From Isochrysis galbana (Eukaryota; Haptophyta; Isochrysidales; Isochrysidaceae): 64,000 nucleotides of DNA. Below are positions 8,332 through 19,789 of the stretch, piece after piece; position 1 is the first letter of the stretch; every line of letters begins with the position of its first letter. Under the pieces are notes generated by a model, which was not told where the DNA came from, searched no databases, and was given only the letters and a program-made list of their open reading frames with translations. The DNA is taken from contig CM030942.1 of assembly GCA_018136815.1 (NCBI GenBank), positions 745,797 through 809,796 of the forward strand, written 5' to 3'. Made by a program: the position numbers and the translations under genes.

Positions 8332-9780
8332 TCACGCGGTGTCGATGAGTACGCTCGGCACTGGGGCGGGCGCACTGATCGGCCCCTCAACAGATAGTCT
8401 GGAGCACGGCCGCCGCATTGCAGGAGCCGCATGGCTCTCGCCCCTCCGGGAGGGCGACAACGATGTCAACTCCACGTCGTTCTCGCACCCAGTGGCAAAG
8501 GGCGCTGGGAAGGGCCGCTGCATGTTGGGCGAGTGACGCATAGGGCTGAGGGCGCGATTAGGGAGTGGTGAACCAACGGAGCTGCCCGAGAGTGCCCTGC
8601 GTGGCGAGCTGGCATTCTCCTTCTCTCCGCAGTTGGCAAAGGCGGAGCCAGGCATGCGGAAGGTGGGGTGGTGGCCAGCAAAAGAGCTAGGCGCCATGGC
8701 AATGTGCTTGGGCAGGCTGGTGGGCACAGTGGGCATGGCAGCGACGGCCAACGGCGGGGAAACTACCGCGTCCGCCACGACCATCGGTTCAGTAATCGTG
8801 GCGACCGAGGCGACCGCTACTGGCGGCTGCGGCCCCTCAGTGTAGGAGGCAGGCTCCCCGTAGGCTATTGGAGACATGTGGGATGCCATTGCAGGCGCAT
8901 AGTCAGACTGGATCTTGGAGACAGCACCCAGTAGAAGGGAGGCAGCGTCCATGTCAACACGTGCTTGGACGGCGCGCTTCCGCCGTCCGCCGGGCTTCAT
9001 TTGCGGGAGCGCGCCACCGCCTATCTCCTCGAGCTGTTGCATGAGCGCGGAGCCGGCCTCAGGCACTGGGCCAGACGGCACGGGCACCTGCAGCGCCTCG
9101 ATTGGCATCAGATCGGACTGCTGGACCAGGCGGCGGCGGCGGCGATGCGGCTTGCCACCCTCGGTCGGCGGGCCGCTAGCGGACTCGGCGGCGTCCTCGG
9201 CCAGCCGTTTGATGCGCCGCTCCTCCTTACGCTGCATGGAGTTCCACCGGTTCTTGATGGCATTGTCTGTGCGGCCAGGAAACATCTTGACGATCTCGGA
9301 CCAGCGGGTGCCGTAGAGATGGACGGCCTCGACGATGGCGCGGTCCTCCGCCGGTGACCACTTGGACTTGGACACCTCGGGCGAAAGGTGGTTGTGCCAG
9401 CGCTCCCTGCACTGCTTGCCCGAGCGGCCATCCATCTCTGCTCCGATGACGGACCACCGCACCTTGCCCTGGCACGCGTGCATGAGGGAGAGGAGTCGCG
9501 CGTCCTCCTGAGGCGTCCAAACGTGCTTCTTCCACGCGCCCTGCCCATCCGCCTCCTCGTCCTCTGGCGAGGAGACCGAATCAGGCGTGGCAAGAGAGCC
9601 GGTGGTGGCGCAGCCGGTCTTTGCGTCAGCGTACGCGGCGTGGTCGTGGTTGGTGTCGATGCGGAGGGGCGGGTTGGGGAGGGTGTGCGGGACGGGGATG
9701 AGGGGCTGTGCTAAGACCACCACCGACGGCATCATCGGCGCATAGAAGGCCGTGGCGAGGGGGGGGGAAGGGCCGAGCAT
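8332..9780 (-). CDS. R2R3-type MYB transcription factor
   Basis: A single-exon gene of 482 residues with ATG at 9780. Two MYB repeats lie near residues 83-190. The first is WTPQEDARLLSLMHACQG then RWSVIGAEMDGRSGKQCRERW. The second is WSPAEDRAIVEAVHLYG then RWSEIVKMFPGRTDNAIKNRW. The regularly spaced tryptophans and the basic recognition helices are intact, so it should bind DNA in the nucleus. A basic stretch (KPHRRRRRL) follows, and the remaining 270 residues are Pro/Ala/Ser-rich and probably disordered or activating. The repeats resemble the plant/protist c-MYB-like class and animal A/B/C-MYB R2R3. The upstream region is a TC microsatellite. Targets are unknown. Confidence 0.9.
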   Translation of the reverse strand: MLGPSPPLATAFYAPMMPSVVVLAQPLIPVPHTLPNPPLRIDTNHDHAAYADAKTGCATTGSLATPDSVSSPEDEEADGQGAWKKHVWTPQEDARLLSLMHACQGKVRWSVIGAEMDGRSGKQCRERWHNHLSPEVSKSKWSPAEDRAIVEAVHLYGTRWSEIVKMFPGRTDNAIKNRWNSMQRKEERRIKRLAEDAAESASGPPTEGGKPHRRRRRLVQQSDLMPIEALQVPVPSGPVPEAGSALMQQLEEIGGGALPQMKPGGRRKRAVQARVDMDAASLLLGAVSKIQSDYAPAMASHMSPIAYGEPASYTEGPQPPVAVASVATITEPMVVADAVVSPPLAVAAMPTVPTSLPKHIAMAPSSFAGHHPTFRMPGSAFANCGEKENASSPRRALSGSSVGSPLPNRALSPMRHSPNMQRPFPAPFATGCENDVELTSLSPSRRGESHAAPAMRRPCSRLSVEGPISAPAPVPSVLIDTA

Positions 9781-10621
9781 TGGGGAAGGGGCGAGGACGG
9801 GGGGAAGGGAAGAGGGGCCTCTCTCTCTCTCTCTCTCTCTCTCTTGCTCCCTCTTGCTCAGCCGGCCGGGGGAGAAGGGGGCGACGCTGGAGGTTTAAAT
9901 TTTCAAGGTCCGTTTCTCATATATAGAGAGGACCTCTCGTATGCACTACCAGTGGTCCCCCGGGGCAACCTCGCTCCCTTCTTCTTCCCGCGTGTCTCTC
10001 TCTCCTTTCTCTTTCCGTACGGTGGAGAGGATCCTCTCTCTGTGAGGGAAAGGAAAGGAGGAGAGAGGAGAAAGAAAGATGTGGGGCGGTGGGGCCGCGG
10101 CACCAACATCCGTAGAGGGAGGGACGGGGGAGGAGGGAGGAGAAAAGGGGGAGAGCAGAGAGGAAGAAGGGAGAGGGGGGAGGTGACAGTGAGAGGAGAG
10201 AGAGACAGAGAGAAACATTCCGCGCGAGAGGCGTTCGTGGTCGTGGCGCGCGGGTAAAGTAGAGGGCGGGGGGGGGGAGAGAGAGAGAGAGAAAGGGAGA
10301 GAGAGAGAGAAAGGGGGGGGGGGGGGGTCCGGTCTGGCTGGGAAGGTGGAAGGCGATTCAAGCGTTGCGACGCTTCCGCGCCCCCCCCCCCCCCCCGTCA
10401 GCCGCCGGGGAGGGGGAGAGGGGGAGAGAGAGAGAGAAAGGGGGAGAGAGAGAGAGAGAAAGAGAGAGGGGGGGGGGGGGGGAGAGTGGAGGAGGTGGGG
10501 GGGGGGGGGGGGGAGCCGCGCCCGGACAAGACGCCGCCGCCAGCCGCCGGAACGCTTCCCCCCCTCCCCCGCGCCGCTGCTCTCTCTCCCTCTCCCTCTC
10601 CCTCTCCCTCTCCCTCTCCCT

Positions 10622-10693
<72 letters not shown>

Positions 10694-11180
10694 TTGCCGG
10701 ACGACTTACCCGAGAGAGTGAGAGAGAGGCGAGGGAGCAAGGCAGGAGGATGGAATACAACCCCTCTCCTTGGTCTTGTTGGGCTTCTAGACGCGCCGCC
10801 CCTTCCACTCTTTCTGCTCTGAGGCGGCGAGGCTGGTCTTGAGGAGAGAGGAGGAGGGAGAGGAGATGCCGAGATGACCTTCTCTCTTCATATCCTCCAT
10901 CAGCTCCTCAAAGAACAAAGCAGCACCTCCCGATCCCGAGCCCAAGGAGGAGGCAGTATGAAGTGGGAGAGGACTCAATCTCTCCTTAGCTCCTCGCTGA
11001 TTTCTCAGCCAACTAACTAATAGGGTACGAGAAGTTCAGCTTCGCTCCACGAGGAGAAGGCAAGACAACGCTCGCTCCTTCTTTCTCTCTAGTCTGGAGT
11101 AGAAGTAGGATACTTTTTAGTTCGTGCAGATTGCAGACGCCGGGGGGGGGGGGGGAGCGGGGGGGGGGGGGCGGTTCGCG
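9781..11180. repeat. microsatellite-rich block (TC/GA repeats, G tracts)
   Basis: Contains (TC)n at 9818-9844, GA-rich runs at 10278-10312 and 10420-10470, G tracts at 10270-10280, 10313-10327, 10468-10482 and 10497-10513, a CCCTCT hexamer array at 10580-10630 running into (TC)n to about 10690, and G tracts at 11143-11173. Open frames here are artefacts of the repeats. The block separates the MYB promoter from a TIR element at 11261. Such purine/pyrimidine asymmetry can form triplex or G-quadruplex structures (inference). Confidence 0.85.
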
Positions 11181-11260
11181 TACCCGGGAAACCATAGTTA
11201 AAAATGGGCTAAGCCCACCAGAAATGAGGTTTGCCCATCCCCTTGGACCTCGGACCTTTG

Positions 11261-11800
11261 TAGGGCGGTCAAACAGGGGCTTTTTTTTAACTATTAGTAA
11301 GGGTTGGGCTGCATTTTTGACCGTGGCGCGGTGCCCAATAAAAAAGCTACGGGGGGGGGCTACCTGACGCTACGAAAATCTTCGCCAAGAAATGGTGCGA
11401 TTCGCCCCCCCTCTCTCCCCCTCCGTCACGCACGCTCACGCTCTACCCGTAAAGAATTGGGGGTCGCGCCCGCGGGGGGGATCTCGGTTCCTTTATATCT
11501 AAGCTACATTCGGCATTTGATTCCCGCCCGATGCAGCGCCGTGTCGGGCTGCCGACAGTCCGACCACCCCCTGGCCCTCTGGCATCATTGCCCGCGTAGC
11601 CCACCCAGCTCCTCACAGCGCGCGCACGCGGCTACCCTGGCTACCAGAGGCCCCACCCCGACCATCGTCCCGACCCGCCCCTCGCAGGATTCACCCTCTC
11701 TCGAACTCGGCATCGAGAACTAGGCTCAGCTCACCGGCGCGGCCGTCCACGCGTGGCTGACGAGCCTCCGCGTTGAGGCTGCCTACGCGGCCATCCTCTC
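11261..11800 (+). mobile_element. TIR-type element with TA-GGGCGGTCAAACA end
   Basis: Starts with TA then GGGCGGTCAAACA at 11263, followed about 50 bp later by TTTTTGACCG, so the tip can fold on itself. It shares GCGCGGTGCCCAATAAAAA with the copy at 52600-52944 and the downstream body with the arms at 21811-22435 and 41440-41868. Near 11670-11710 a coding-like patch (PTRPSQDSP) matches the copy at 41413-41436. The right end is not identified. Confidence 0.65.
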
Positions 11801-12185
11801 TCTGACAGTGACAGTGCCAGATCCGGCATTGATCGATGAGGCGAGACCCGTGGGTGGCCTCACTCAGGACGGGCCTCGTCGTGGCGCTCTACGCTGCGGC
11901 GGGCAGGAGAGCCCAAGATCCTGCCAGAGCGCCTCATAGCGCATCTCGCGGGAACCCACCACCCAGAGTAGAAATCATTGTCTGCCGCTGGGTGGTGGCC
12001 TGGCAGGTGGCATTAGAAATTAATTTATACTGCTGATGACGCGCGACGGCGCAACGAAAGCACTCCGGGCACGCGGAGCTCGAGAAGCGAAGAAGCACAC
12101 CAAGGTCTTGGCAATACTTGACGTAGAAGTCAAGTAGAGCTGCAGACCGTGGAGCCGACGCGGACGCGGCGTCAGTCAACCTCCG
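11800..12185. other. no gene seen
   Basis: Mixed sequence between the TIR element and a LINE fragment. It may contain the decayed interior of the TIR element, but I see no motif. Confidence 0.3.
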
Positions 12186-13045
12186 GTGGGCATACAAGCT
12201 AAATGGATGCTAAACTACATGGACGCCAGGCAAGCACAGTGGAAACAAATCCTAGACGCGTGGTTCTGCCGCACGAACCTGGGAAGGGCCGCTGTAGTAG
12301 CCGATGTACCTACGCACAAACTAACCGACGGACTGAAAGGGGCGAGCAAGCTCCCGGCCTTCTGTCTGGAAGCAAGCGCTAATGAACATAAGATCGCTGC
12401 ACCTGACCCCAACCAAAATGAGTAGGGAGGGAGCCCTGTCACAACCCATATGGAGAAACCCAACACACGCCAGCCCGAACATGAACCCCCTATGGGCGGG
12501 CAATTGTGGAGCAAAATGGAGTGCAATCATCCTCAGGCCGCGCTTCATTTGGACCTTCATCGTCGACGGCGCGACGCTGAAGAACTTTGAGCTCCCGAAA
12601 TTCCTCGGCCGACGGCACAAGTCCCTCCCAGCGCGGAACTTCTATCTCTGGCCTCAAGGCAAGGGGTAGAGCACATGGTCAAGGCCAACCACGAAACGCG
12701 CTCGGAGGTGGGCCAACAAACACCATGAAACGAACGTGCAAACGAGACCGATAGAAACCGCAAAGCGCACAAAGCACCCTAGGCTGCGCATAAGCCAAAT
12801 ACAAAGCTGAACAAGAAAGGACACGAACGAACTTTTTAACAAGCCTGCCCCGAACACGCATCCAAAACCGGGCCCATGGTAGTGTACCAGGGCCGCACCC
12901 CCGACACCAAAGACAAAGGAAAGAGGGGGGGAAGGCGCGGAAGCGATGGGAAGGGATGGAAGGGCGTTGTCTGTTATGCGGTGGAAAGTATCGTCTAGCA
13001 ATAGGTGTGTAGCCCGGAATCTTCAGACTCTTTTTTTTTAATACT
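12186..13045 (+). mobile_element. LINE fragment (middle of RT protein) joined to LINE 3' UTR
   Basis: 12195-12425 encodes QAKWMLNYMDARQAQWKQ and NLGRAAVV, matching the LINE protein at 49254 (QAKWILNYLDARQAQWKQ). 12382-12500 continues with REGALSQPIW (REGLLSQPIW). After about 12560 the match is lost, and the rest is LINE-type 3' UTR ending in GTGTGTAGCCCGGAATCTTC and a T run at 13031. It has internal deletions and is not functional. Confidence 0.75.
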
Positions 13046-13159
13046 TTTAGCGGAATTTGCCCAAACTTGTCGGCCGAACTTCTCCACCTCTATGCTACCT
13101 CGCACATTATCACTATATATATAATGTATATGTGTGAGTTTCAAATAGCGCCTCTTTGC

Positions 13160-13340
13160 TGTACAAAAAAAAAGATCTGATGAAGATTCAGGGCTACACA
13201 CCTATCGCTAAGACAGTATCTACTATCGCACATCAGACATCGCCCTTCCATCCCCTCACTGCGCCTCCTCGCCTTCCTTTCCCCCCCCCTTACTTTATCT
13301 TTGTTGTGCGACCAACGGTCGCTCGCACAGACATCAGAAG
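13160..13340 (-). mobile_element. LINE 3' UTR tail
   Basis: Read on the minus strand it ends in GATAGGTGTGTAGCCCTGAA then TCTTCATCAGATC and a T run (the A run at 13164-13173 on the plus strand). This is the tail seen at 37675-37860, 48947-49110 and 56140-56190. Only the extreme 3' end is present. Confidence 0.6.
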
Positions 13341-15053
13341 AAACGGAAGGTGATCGACCCAATGGGCGCCGCCTTCATTGGAGACTCGAGTTCTGTCTCC
13401 CCCACCTCTAGAGTGGAACGCTGCCCTTCCCCATGCGAAGTAAGTACAAAGTATAAACTTACGACTTAAGGTGTCGTTCGTCAATTATCAATTATGGGAC
13501 ATCAATCGAATGGAGCCATCAAATGTCAAATGTCCATATAATTATTTATACATCAACAATGATTCTCGATATTTAACACCTACGGCGCGCGCTTTCAGCT
13601 TTCAGGGCTAATGTTGGCATTCAGTCCCTAGGTGCAATAAATGCTTACAATTACACGAGGTGCACGCCGTGCGTGCCGATGTGCATCGGGTCCCCCGCGG
13701 GGACGCCGTGCGTGCGCATGTCGACTGGTTTCTCGGCGGTTCCCTTCAATTACGTAAACATGTAATATAAGAAAGATCTCTCGCGGGACATGTGTGATGA
13801 GTTGCAATCACCTATGTGCACGCCGTGCATGCGCACGGCGCGATGTGCATCGGTTCCCCCGTGCGACACATTCAAAAATGTTGTTAAACTTACGACTTAC
13901 TACGTCCTACGTTGCGTGAAAAGCAGCAAGTGGCTCGAGCCTAGTGTAGATGTTAGCCCTGAATCTTCAGGTGTTACTTTGCCTTAGTGAGGGAGGGTGA
14001 ACCTACCACCAAGCCCCTCTCGTCTCTTCCCCAACTGTCACCACTCGCACACACAAGCGCATTGTGGTTGCGGTTGTTGGAAGGCCAAGGCGCAAAACGA
14101 GACGCAACGCGGAGGCTGTTAGCGACCGAGCGCGCCCGATCAATAACGCACGTGTGGCAACACATAACGCAGGCCAAGCACATTCAATGGAATGGTGCCA
14201 CAGCAAGTTGGTCATGCAAGCCCTCGAATCACTTATCTCTCCGTTTCGCGTCGTTAGACTTAGAGGCCTGAGGCGGCCCACCACCGGCACCTGTTGAGCG
14301 TGAGATTTGACGATGATCGATCGACATCGATTAGTGGTGTGGCCTCGGCGACAGTTGCCTCAGATCGACACGACAGCCCATCACCACGTTTCAGGATCTT
14401 GACTTTTATAGTGTTATGGGGTGTATTTCACAGCTTCTTCGAACCGATCAACAACCCAGTCCCTACACCTGCAACCCCCTGCTCGCCGCTAGGCTTGTTG
14501 AGATAAATGTGTGCCCGATTCGTCGGCATTAAGCTCGATTGATATGTGCACGCTGTGTTGCTGCTGTGCTGGAGACTTTTGTCCCGAAAGCAAAAAGATG
14601 GCCGATGGTCAATGGCGGCTACATGCACAAGCTGGATGCAGCAATCCACACATGCAATCCTCCAGCATCTGAACACGTCGAGTCCAAAACCAGCCTGGCT
14701 TGCATGGCCGTGCGACATGGATACATCGGCGCTGCTGTAGATTGCATCTCATGGTCCCACTGCCCTCACGACGCCCCCCCCCCCCGCCCCCCACTTTTGA
14801 TAGCCGTCGGAAGTTATGTAGAGTATGAAGACTATGCCAGCACTTGTGTACCTCCTGAGGGTTGAATGCCGCGGCAGTCATCTGCTTGGCGATGCGGCCA
14901 CATAGTAGACGCCCAGGCCCAGGGGAATGCGTGGATAGCAGCCGGCATTCACCCGAAATCATCGCGTCGACCAGCGCGACGCCAGGCACAGGCTTTCCCG
15001 CCATGACTGGAGAGCTATGGTTGCTTGAAGGACTCGCAACTAGTGCATCAAGC
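13341..15053. other. gene-poor stretch with a diverged ~50-bp direct repeat
   Basis: No convincing gene. A diverged direct repeat with GTGCACGCCGTGC and GATGTGCATCGG words occurs at about 13660-13700 and 13812-13862. The right part includes the 3' UTR of the acidic-protein gene at 15054. Open frames at 14600-15150 are antisense or low-complexity. Confidence 0.4.
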
Positions 15054-16522
15054 TCACTTGCCGCCCAGCTCCTTGTAGTGTTTTTTGCATGCATCCTTCG
15101 ACTTGCCGCCGCCGACTGCTGTGGCCACCTTCGCCCAGCGATTCGGTGTATTGGCATCCGTCGCTCCAGCAGCCTTCTTCAGCTTGGCCTCCTCTGCAGC
15201 TGTCCAGCCTACACCAGGGGTGCCCGCACTAGCTTTGGCATCTGGCGTGCCCTTCATCTTCTTGGAGGGCGTAGCAGCAGTCGTTGACGCCATGGAGCTG
15301 CGCTTCTTGCTCTGCGGAGGTGGCAAGTCCTCCTCCTCAGACTCGTCTTCTTCTCCCTCCTCGTCCTCATCCTCGTCATCGTCTTCCTCTCCCTCATCAT
15401 CATCCTCGTCGTCGCTTTCGTCTTCCTCGTCCTCTTCTCCCTCCATCTCGTCATCCTCGTCATCGAGATCGTCGTCGTCGTCCGATGCGAGATCGGAGGG
15501 ATTAAGACCCTTGAAGAGTTCGTCCCTCTTCTTCTTGAGTTCTTCGGCCGTAAATTCCTGCTCATCGTCCTCTTCGTCCTCGTCATCATCCTCGTCGTCG
15601 TCTTCCTCGTCCTCCTCATCGTCGTCCTCGTCCTCCTCATCATCCTCGCTGTCGTCCTCTACTTCCACAGGCTGGCCATTGGCATCGAGCTCGACGATTC
15701 GTGGCCCATCCTGGTCCCCCTCATCCTCGTCATCGTCCTCCTCAACGTCGTCGGAGTCGATCTCCTCGTCCATGCCGTCGGCCTCGTCCTCCTCGCCATC
15801 CTCCTCCGAATCATCCTCGTCATCCTCGTCGTCATACATACCTTCGCCTTCATAACGAGCAAGGGCCTCGTCCGAATCCTCATCCTCATCTTCGTCGTCA
15901 TCATCCAGTTCGTAGAAGCCGGTGAGGTGAACCGGACACTTGCCCGTCAGGTGGAAGTGAACCTGCGGCACGAATGACATGCGATAACGCGTCCGGGAGG
16001 CGCAGCTCTGCACACGAGGGAAGCCGAAAACGTCGCGTGCGCAAAGCTTGTGTGCACACCTCCTCGTCGGGGCCAAACCCGAGGTCGATCGCCCACTGCT
16101 CGCATTTCCCCGGCGTGAGGTGGCACAGGACGAAGCGCTCATTCGTGTCCGGTCCAACCTGGCCCAGTTTCAGTCAGTAGGGCTACATCACCAGATGGTC
16201 ACATCAGTGCGGGGGCAGGCAGTCCACTCTCGCAGCAGGCCTGGAGTGGCGGCTCACCGAGACGGACAAGACGCTGGTTTCCGAGCCGAGCTTACCGTTG
16301 GGAGCGAGCGCCGCCTGTGCAGCGGGAGGGCGCGCGCCTCAGCTGGGTTGCACGTATGGTGAGAGAGTGGGAGCAGCTCCACCAGTCCAGCGGCCAAGCG
16401 ATTGCCGGGGACGCAGGAGCAGTGTAGACCTGCTTGAGCACCATGACCATCTCGCCGGGTGTGGCGCGCATCGGCGTGGGCTTTGAGCCCGGCTTGACCA
16501 CGAGACCCCAGAAGCCCGACAT
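15054..16522 (-). CDS. nucleoplasmin-like / acidic / SANT-domain nuclear protein, four exons
   Basis: I place exons at 16430-16522, 16258-16314, 16060-16158 and 15054-15962 with GT-AG introns; all junctions keep frame and give 385 residues. Exon 1 starts MSGFWGLVVKPGSK, and exons 2-3 give AALAPNGK and ERFVLCHLTPGKCEQWAIDL; exon 4 opens with VHFHLTGKCPVHLTGFYE. That is the complete nucleoplasmin-like fold found at the N-terminus of FKBP39/46-type proteins and plant HD2 proteins. About 200 residues of nearly pure Asp/Glu follow, then KKRSS and PSKKMKG nuclear-signal-like words. The C-terminus is a SANT/MYB-like helix bundle (GWTAAEEAKLKKA, RWAKVATAVGG, ACKKHYKELGG). It is likely a histone chaperone acting in the nucleus or nucleolus. 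The usual FKBP isomerase domain is absent. Confidence 0.8.
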
Positions 16523-17560
16523 CGCGGCAGGAGAGAGAAAAGGGGAGGGGGAAAGGGGAGGGAGAGGGGGCGGAACGCGCGGCGACGGGCGACGGCGAGA
16601 GAGAGACGGGTGAGACGGAGGAAGGAGAGAAGAGAGGGTGGAAGGAAACGAATACGAGAGGGAGAGAGAGAGAAGAGAAGGGTGGGGGGAGAGTGGCGAG
16701 GGAGGGGGGCGGGGGGGGGGGGGGGGGGGGCGCCTCGCGGCGGGATGCGACGTCGTCGCCGACGGGGCGAGCGAGGCCGACGCCACCGCCGCGCAGCGAC
16801 AACCAGTATGTACTCTTATGTGTGAAAGATTCACGTGAATGTTTCTAAATACAAGTTGCTCAAACAAAAATTATTGGGGTCGCTTTATTTAACCCTCGTG
16901 TATGCCTAATCCACCAGGTGGACGATGAAGCCATTTATAGTGCATATGGCTATAGGGACCCCCTAGGGGCCTTACTTAGGAGGGCACTAGAGCATTAGAG
17001 GCCTGGAGGGACCCATATGCGCTCCCCCGCGGGCCAATAACAATATAACCAATAAATTCTCGTCAACTATCAACTATACTTGGTTTCATCATTATTAGAG
17101 GCGCGGGAGAATGTTGCCGCGAAAAGCGCGAAGCACCCCCTTCCCCTCCCTCCCCCTCCTTGTCGCATTCATCCTAGATGATGCGATTTCCAGGTTCTTA
17201 TTTCTAGGTCCTTCGCCGTGCGGCCACACGGTGAAGCTAAGGTTCAGGCATACCTAGGTTGGTGGGGTTCGTCCCTAGCGGCCTAGAATTCGGGTTCTCG
17301 TTTCGTTCCTTCTAGCCTGTTTGTCAGGTCTAGATTCCAGGTTTCCTCCTTTCGGGTAATCTTGACCCAAAGGCCAAAGGAGAAAGGAGCCAGGTCGCCT
17401 GTCACTCGCTGTGCGCTTGTCTCAGGCTCTCGGGGTGCCTTGAGGAGGCTTATTTAGCTTCTTGCAAGGCTTGTCGTTTCTCGTTGGGTTCCGGTTCTTT
17501 CTTGGGACTTGCTAACTTTCGTTGTCGTCCAGGCCTGTTCTTCGTAGGTTCTGCTTATGA
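16523..17560. other. promoter side of acidic-protein gene, then unique sequence
   Basis: 16540-16740 is purine-rich on the plus strand with a G run at 16707-16730, probably the gene's promoter/5' UTR. 16830-17560 has no recognisable gene; it is moderately AT-rich with words such as GGACCCCCTAGGGGCC. Confidence 0.35.
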
Positions 17561-17564
17561 CGAA

Positions 17565-17790
17565 TTGGAGTGGCCCATAGGGCCTGAGGGCAATGAGGAA
17601 GGAGGCATGCCGGCGGCAGGCGCGGCGGAGGAGACGACTTCAGAGACGCTGACGGGCTGAAGCCCGTCAGCAGAGGAAGGCGGGCAGGCGGGCTTGGGCG
17701 AGGGCGAGGACGGCGGCGAGAGCGACATGAAACGAGCAGCGAGAGGCGAGGGTGAGTGTGAGGAGGGCTGTGATGGCAGGGGCTGGCGAG
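17565..17790 (-). repeat. inverted copy A of a ~226-bp repeat
   Basis: Nearly the reverse complement of 19790-20020. Both copies encode, in the same frame, KPACPPSSADGLQPVSVSEV, so they may come from a mobile-element protein. The pair brackets 2 kb that contains a retroposon with target duplications. Confidence 0.7.
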
Positions 17791-18354
17791 GCGAGGAGGG
17801 ATTGTAGGGTATGAGTGTTACGAGAGCGAGAGCGACGAGAGCGAGAGCGACGACGGATGACGACTGACGACAGGACGACGGACAGAGACACCCAGGAAAA
17901 CACCCCGACTCTCGCCCCACGACTTTCTCACATAACTCGACTGAAATCAAACCCAAACACTCCGGCCAGACAACGACGGACGACGATCAGAAGGCGATCT
18001 GTCGGCGATCCCGTCTGGAAGGGGAATCGCACCATAACGGAAACGAGGGGCAATCCTGCCGCGCAGGATTCCAAGAGACCTACCGAATAAGACGAAAGGA
18101 GTGCGATGTGCCTCAGGGAGAGATACGAAGAGGTCGCAAATTAAACCTAATTGCCCCCTGAAGCAGATGAAGAAACGCAGGGGAGATAGCAAATTAAACT
18201 TATTTGCGAGGCGCCTGGGAGGAAGAAAGGTAGGGAAACTTCCCTTCTCTTTCGAGAGAAAGAGAGAGGGCGCTCCACAACCCACGATCCCATGCATCCA
18301 AGCGAAGCTTTTGACCGAGAACGAGAGAAAGCAGAGAATTATAACGATAAATGC

Positions 18355-18480
18355 CGAACGACGAAGAGAAGCCTAACGAGTGTCGATTCGCGAATGCGAC
18401 ACCCCCCTGCTAGGATCGAGCGTCCCGCGAGGCCGAACGACGAAGAGAAGCCTAACGAGTGTCGATTCGCGAATGCGACA
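18355..18480 (+). repeat. 48-bp direct duplication
   Basis: The segment CGAACGACGAAGAGAAGCCT..GCGACA occurs at 18355-18402 and again at 18433-18480, separated by 30 bp. No gene is associated with it. Confidence 0.8.
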
Positions 18481-18721
18481 GCTTAGCCCGGTTAGGGTTT
18501 CGATGTCTTGAACTAAGTTTATACTTAGACGCGATGGACAGAGAGAGAACGCCATACGCAGCACCCAAACAAAGACCTCCCACACAGCCCAAGCTCCTGC
18601 CCCCATACACACGCCACTTCACGACGATACTAACTCCCACCCCGCCCGGGCCCGACCCTCAGTCAGGGACCAGACTCCGAAGAAGAAGGCCAACAAGCAG
18701 ACTCAGACGCAGTATATACGA

Positions 18722-19620
18722 ATTGTCATTCAACCAAGCCAACTATCAGTAAAACTGATAGGGTCATGGGGGCCCCGTGCCCCCCCTCCTCCATCGCAGA
18801 CACCCCCTGGGTGGGCCTGCACACTCAACCTCAGCCCCTGCCTGCTAACAGGGGCTGAGCTGACATCACTCTGGCACAGACCCTCGCCGAGCGCGCATCG
18901 CGCGCCGCACGCATTCGCCTGCACTGGCCCCTGATCGTACTGACCCCCCACTCCACCACTGAGCCACAGACCACCTGAGCCGCCAGGAGGGCACCCAGGA
19001 CCAGCGAGGCCAGCGAGGGAGAGGCAGGAGAGGCCAGGGGCCCAGCCCCAGCCTCCACTGCCCCCTGAGCTGGCCCAGCTGGCCCTCTGGGGGGGACCCG
19101 AGGGTCCCCTCAGAGGGGTGCCATGGCGCGCGCAGGCATCGCACGCCCGTAAGAGAACGAAGAGAACCGCGAGAAAAGAACGACAAAAAAACGACGCGAT
19201 CTGACCCAAGAAAAGGTAAGACTCACGCCTGTTTACGGTATGTTTATAGGCCGACACCCCGAGCGACACACGAATGCCGCGAAAACGCGGAGATACTTGA
19301 AAAAGACGCGAGAAGAGGGAGCCGAGACCTCCCAGGGGCACGAAGTGTCACATGCAACAGGCGTTAGCGTTTGTTTTGCCACAGGAACACCACACCAGCA
19401 GGTCTGCCCCAGCCCACCCCCTGCACTTGGCCCGTTGTAGTGCACGCGGCCCCCCCCCCCGATACCAAAGACAAAGGAATGAAGGGGGTGGTGTAAGGGA
19501 GTGAGTAAACTGGGGTATAGGCGATGTCTTGAGTGAGTACCGTGAGTACGTGGACTGTATAGCTAGCGTGAGTAGCCCGAATCTTCAGATGTTATTATTA
19601 TTATTGTCATTCAACCAAGC
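18722..19620 (+). mobile_element. retroposon with 18-bp target-site duplication
   Basis: ATTGTCATTCAACCAAGC is present at 18722-18739 and 19603-19620 and brackets an 863-bp element. It starts with a hairpin (CTATCAGT-AAA-ACTGATAG at 18743-18761), then GGGTCATGG. Its 3' end has the LINE-type words GTAGTGCACGCGGCC and GTAGCCCGAATCTTCAGATG plus a (TTA)n tail. No reverse transcriptase is present, so it would need a LINE in trans. It is a close relative of 22448-23295. Confidence 0.85.
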
Positions 19621-19789
19621 GGGCGACTTAGTGCTTCACGACACGACGGTCTATGCGGCCATCGTTGAGCTTCTGCTTGAGCTCGAGGGCGTCGACCCCG
19701 AGCCAGATTTCTGGGCTCGCTCCTCACGGGGCCCGTGGCCCGTGGCACATCGCAGTTAATGAAGACTGCGCACAACAATTTCAAGCCCC

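Noticed and set aside
9903-10822. Open frames on both strands rich in Ser/Leu/Pro or Glu/Arg
   Set aside because: They are translations of TC/GA microsatellites and G tracts, with no start context or motif.
14609-15157. 182-codon minus-strand frame
   Set aside because: It overlaps the 3' end of the acidic-protein gene in another frame and lacks any motif; it probably lies in the 3' UTR.
15085-15855. Long plus-strand frame of poly-serine
   Set aside because: It is the antisense of the Asp/Glu-rich tract of the real minus-strand gene (GAN codons read as TCN/TCC).
18730-19341. 203-codon minus-strand frame, Gly/Leu-rich
   Set aside because: It lies entirely within a non-coding retroposon with target duplications and is broken in the sister copy at 22448-23295.
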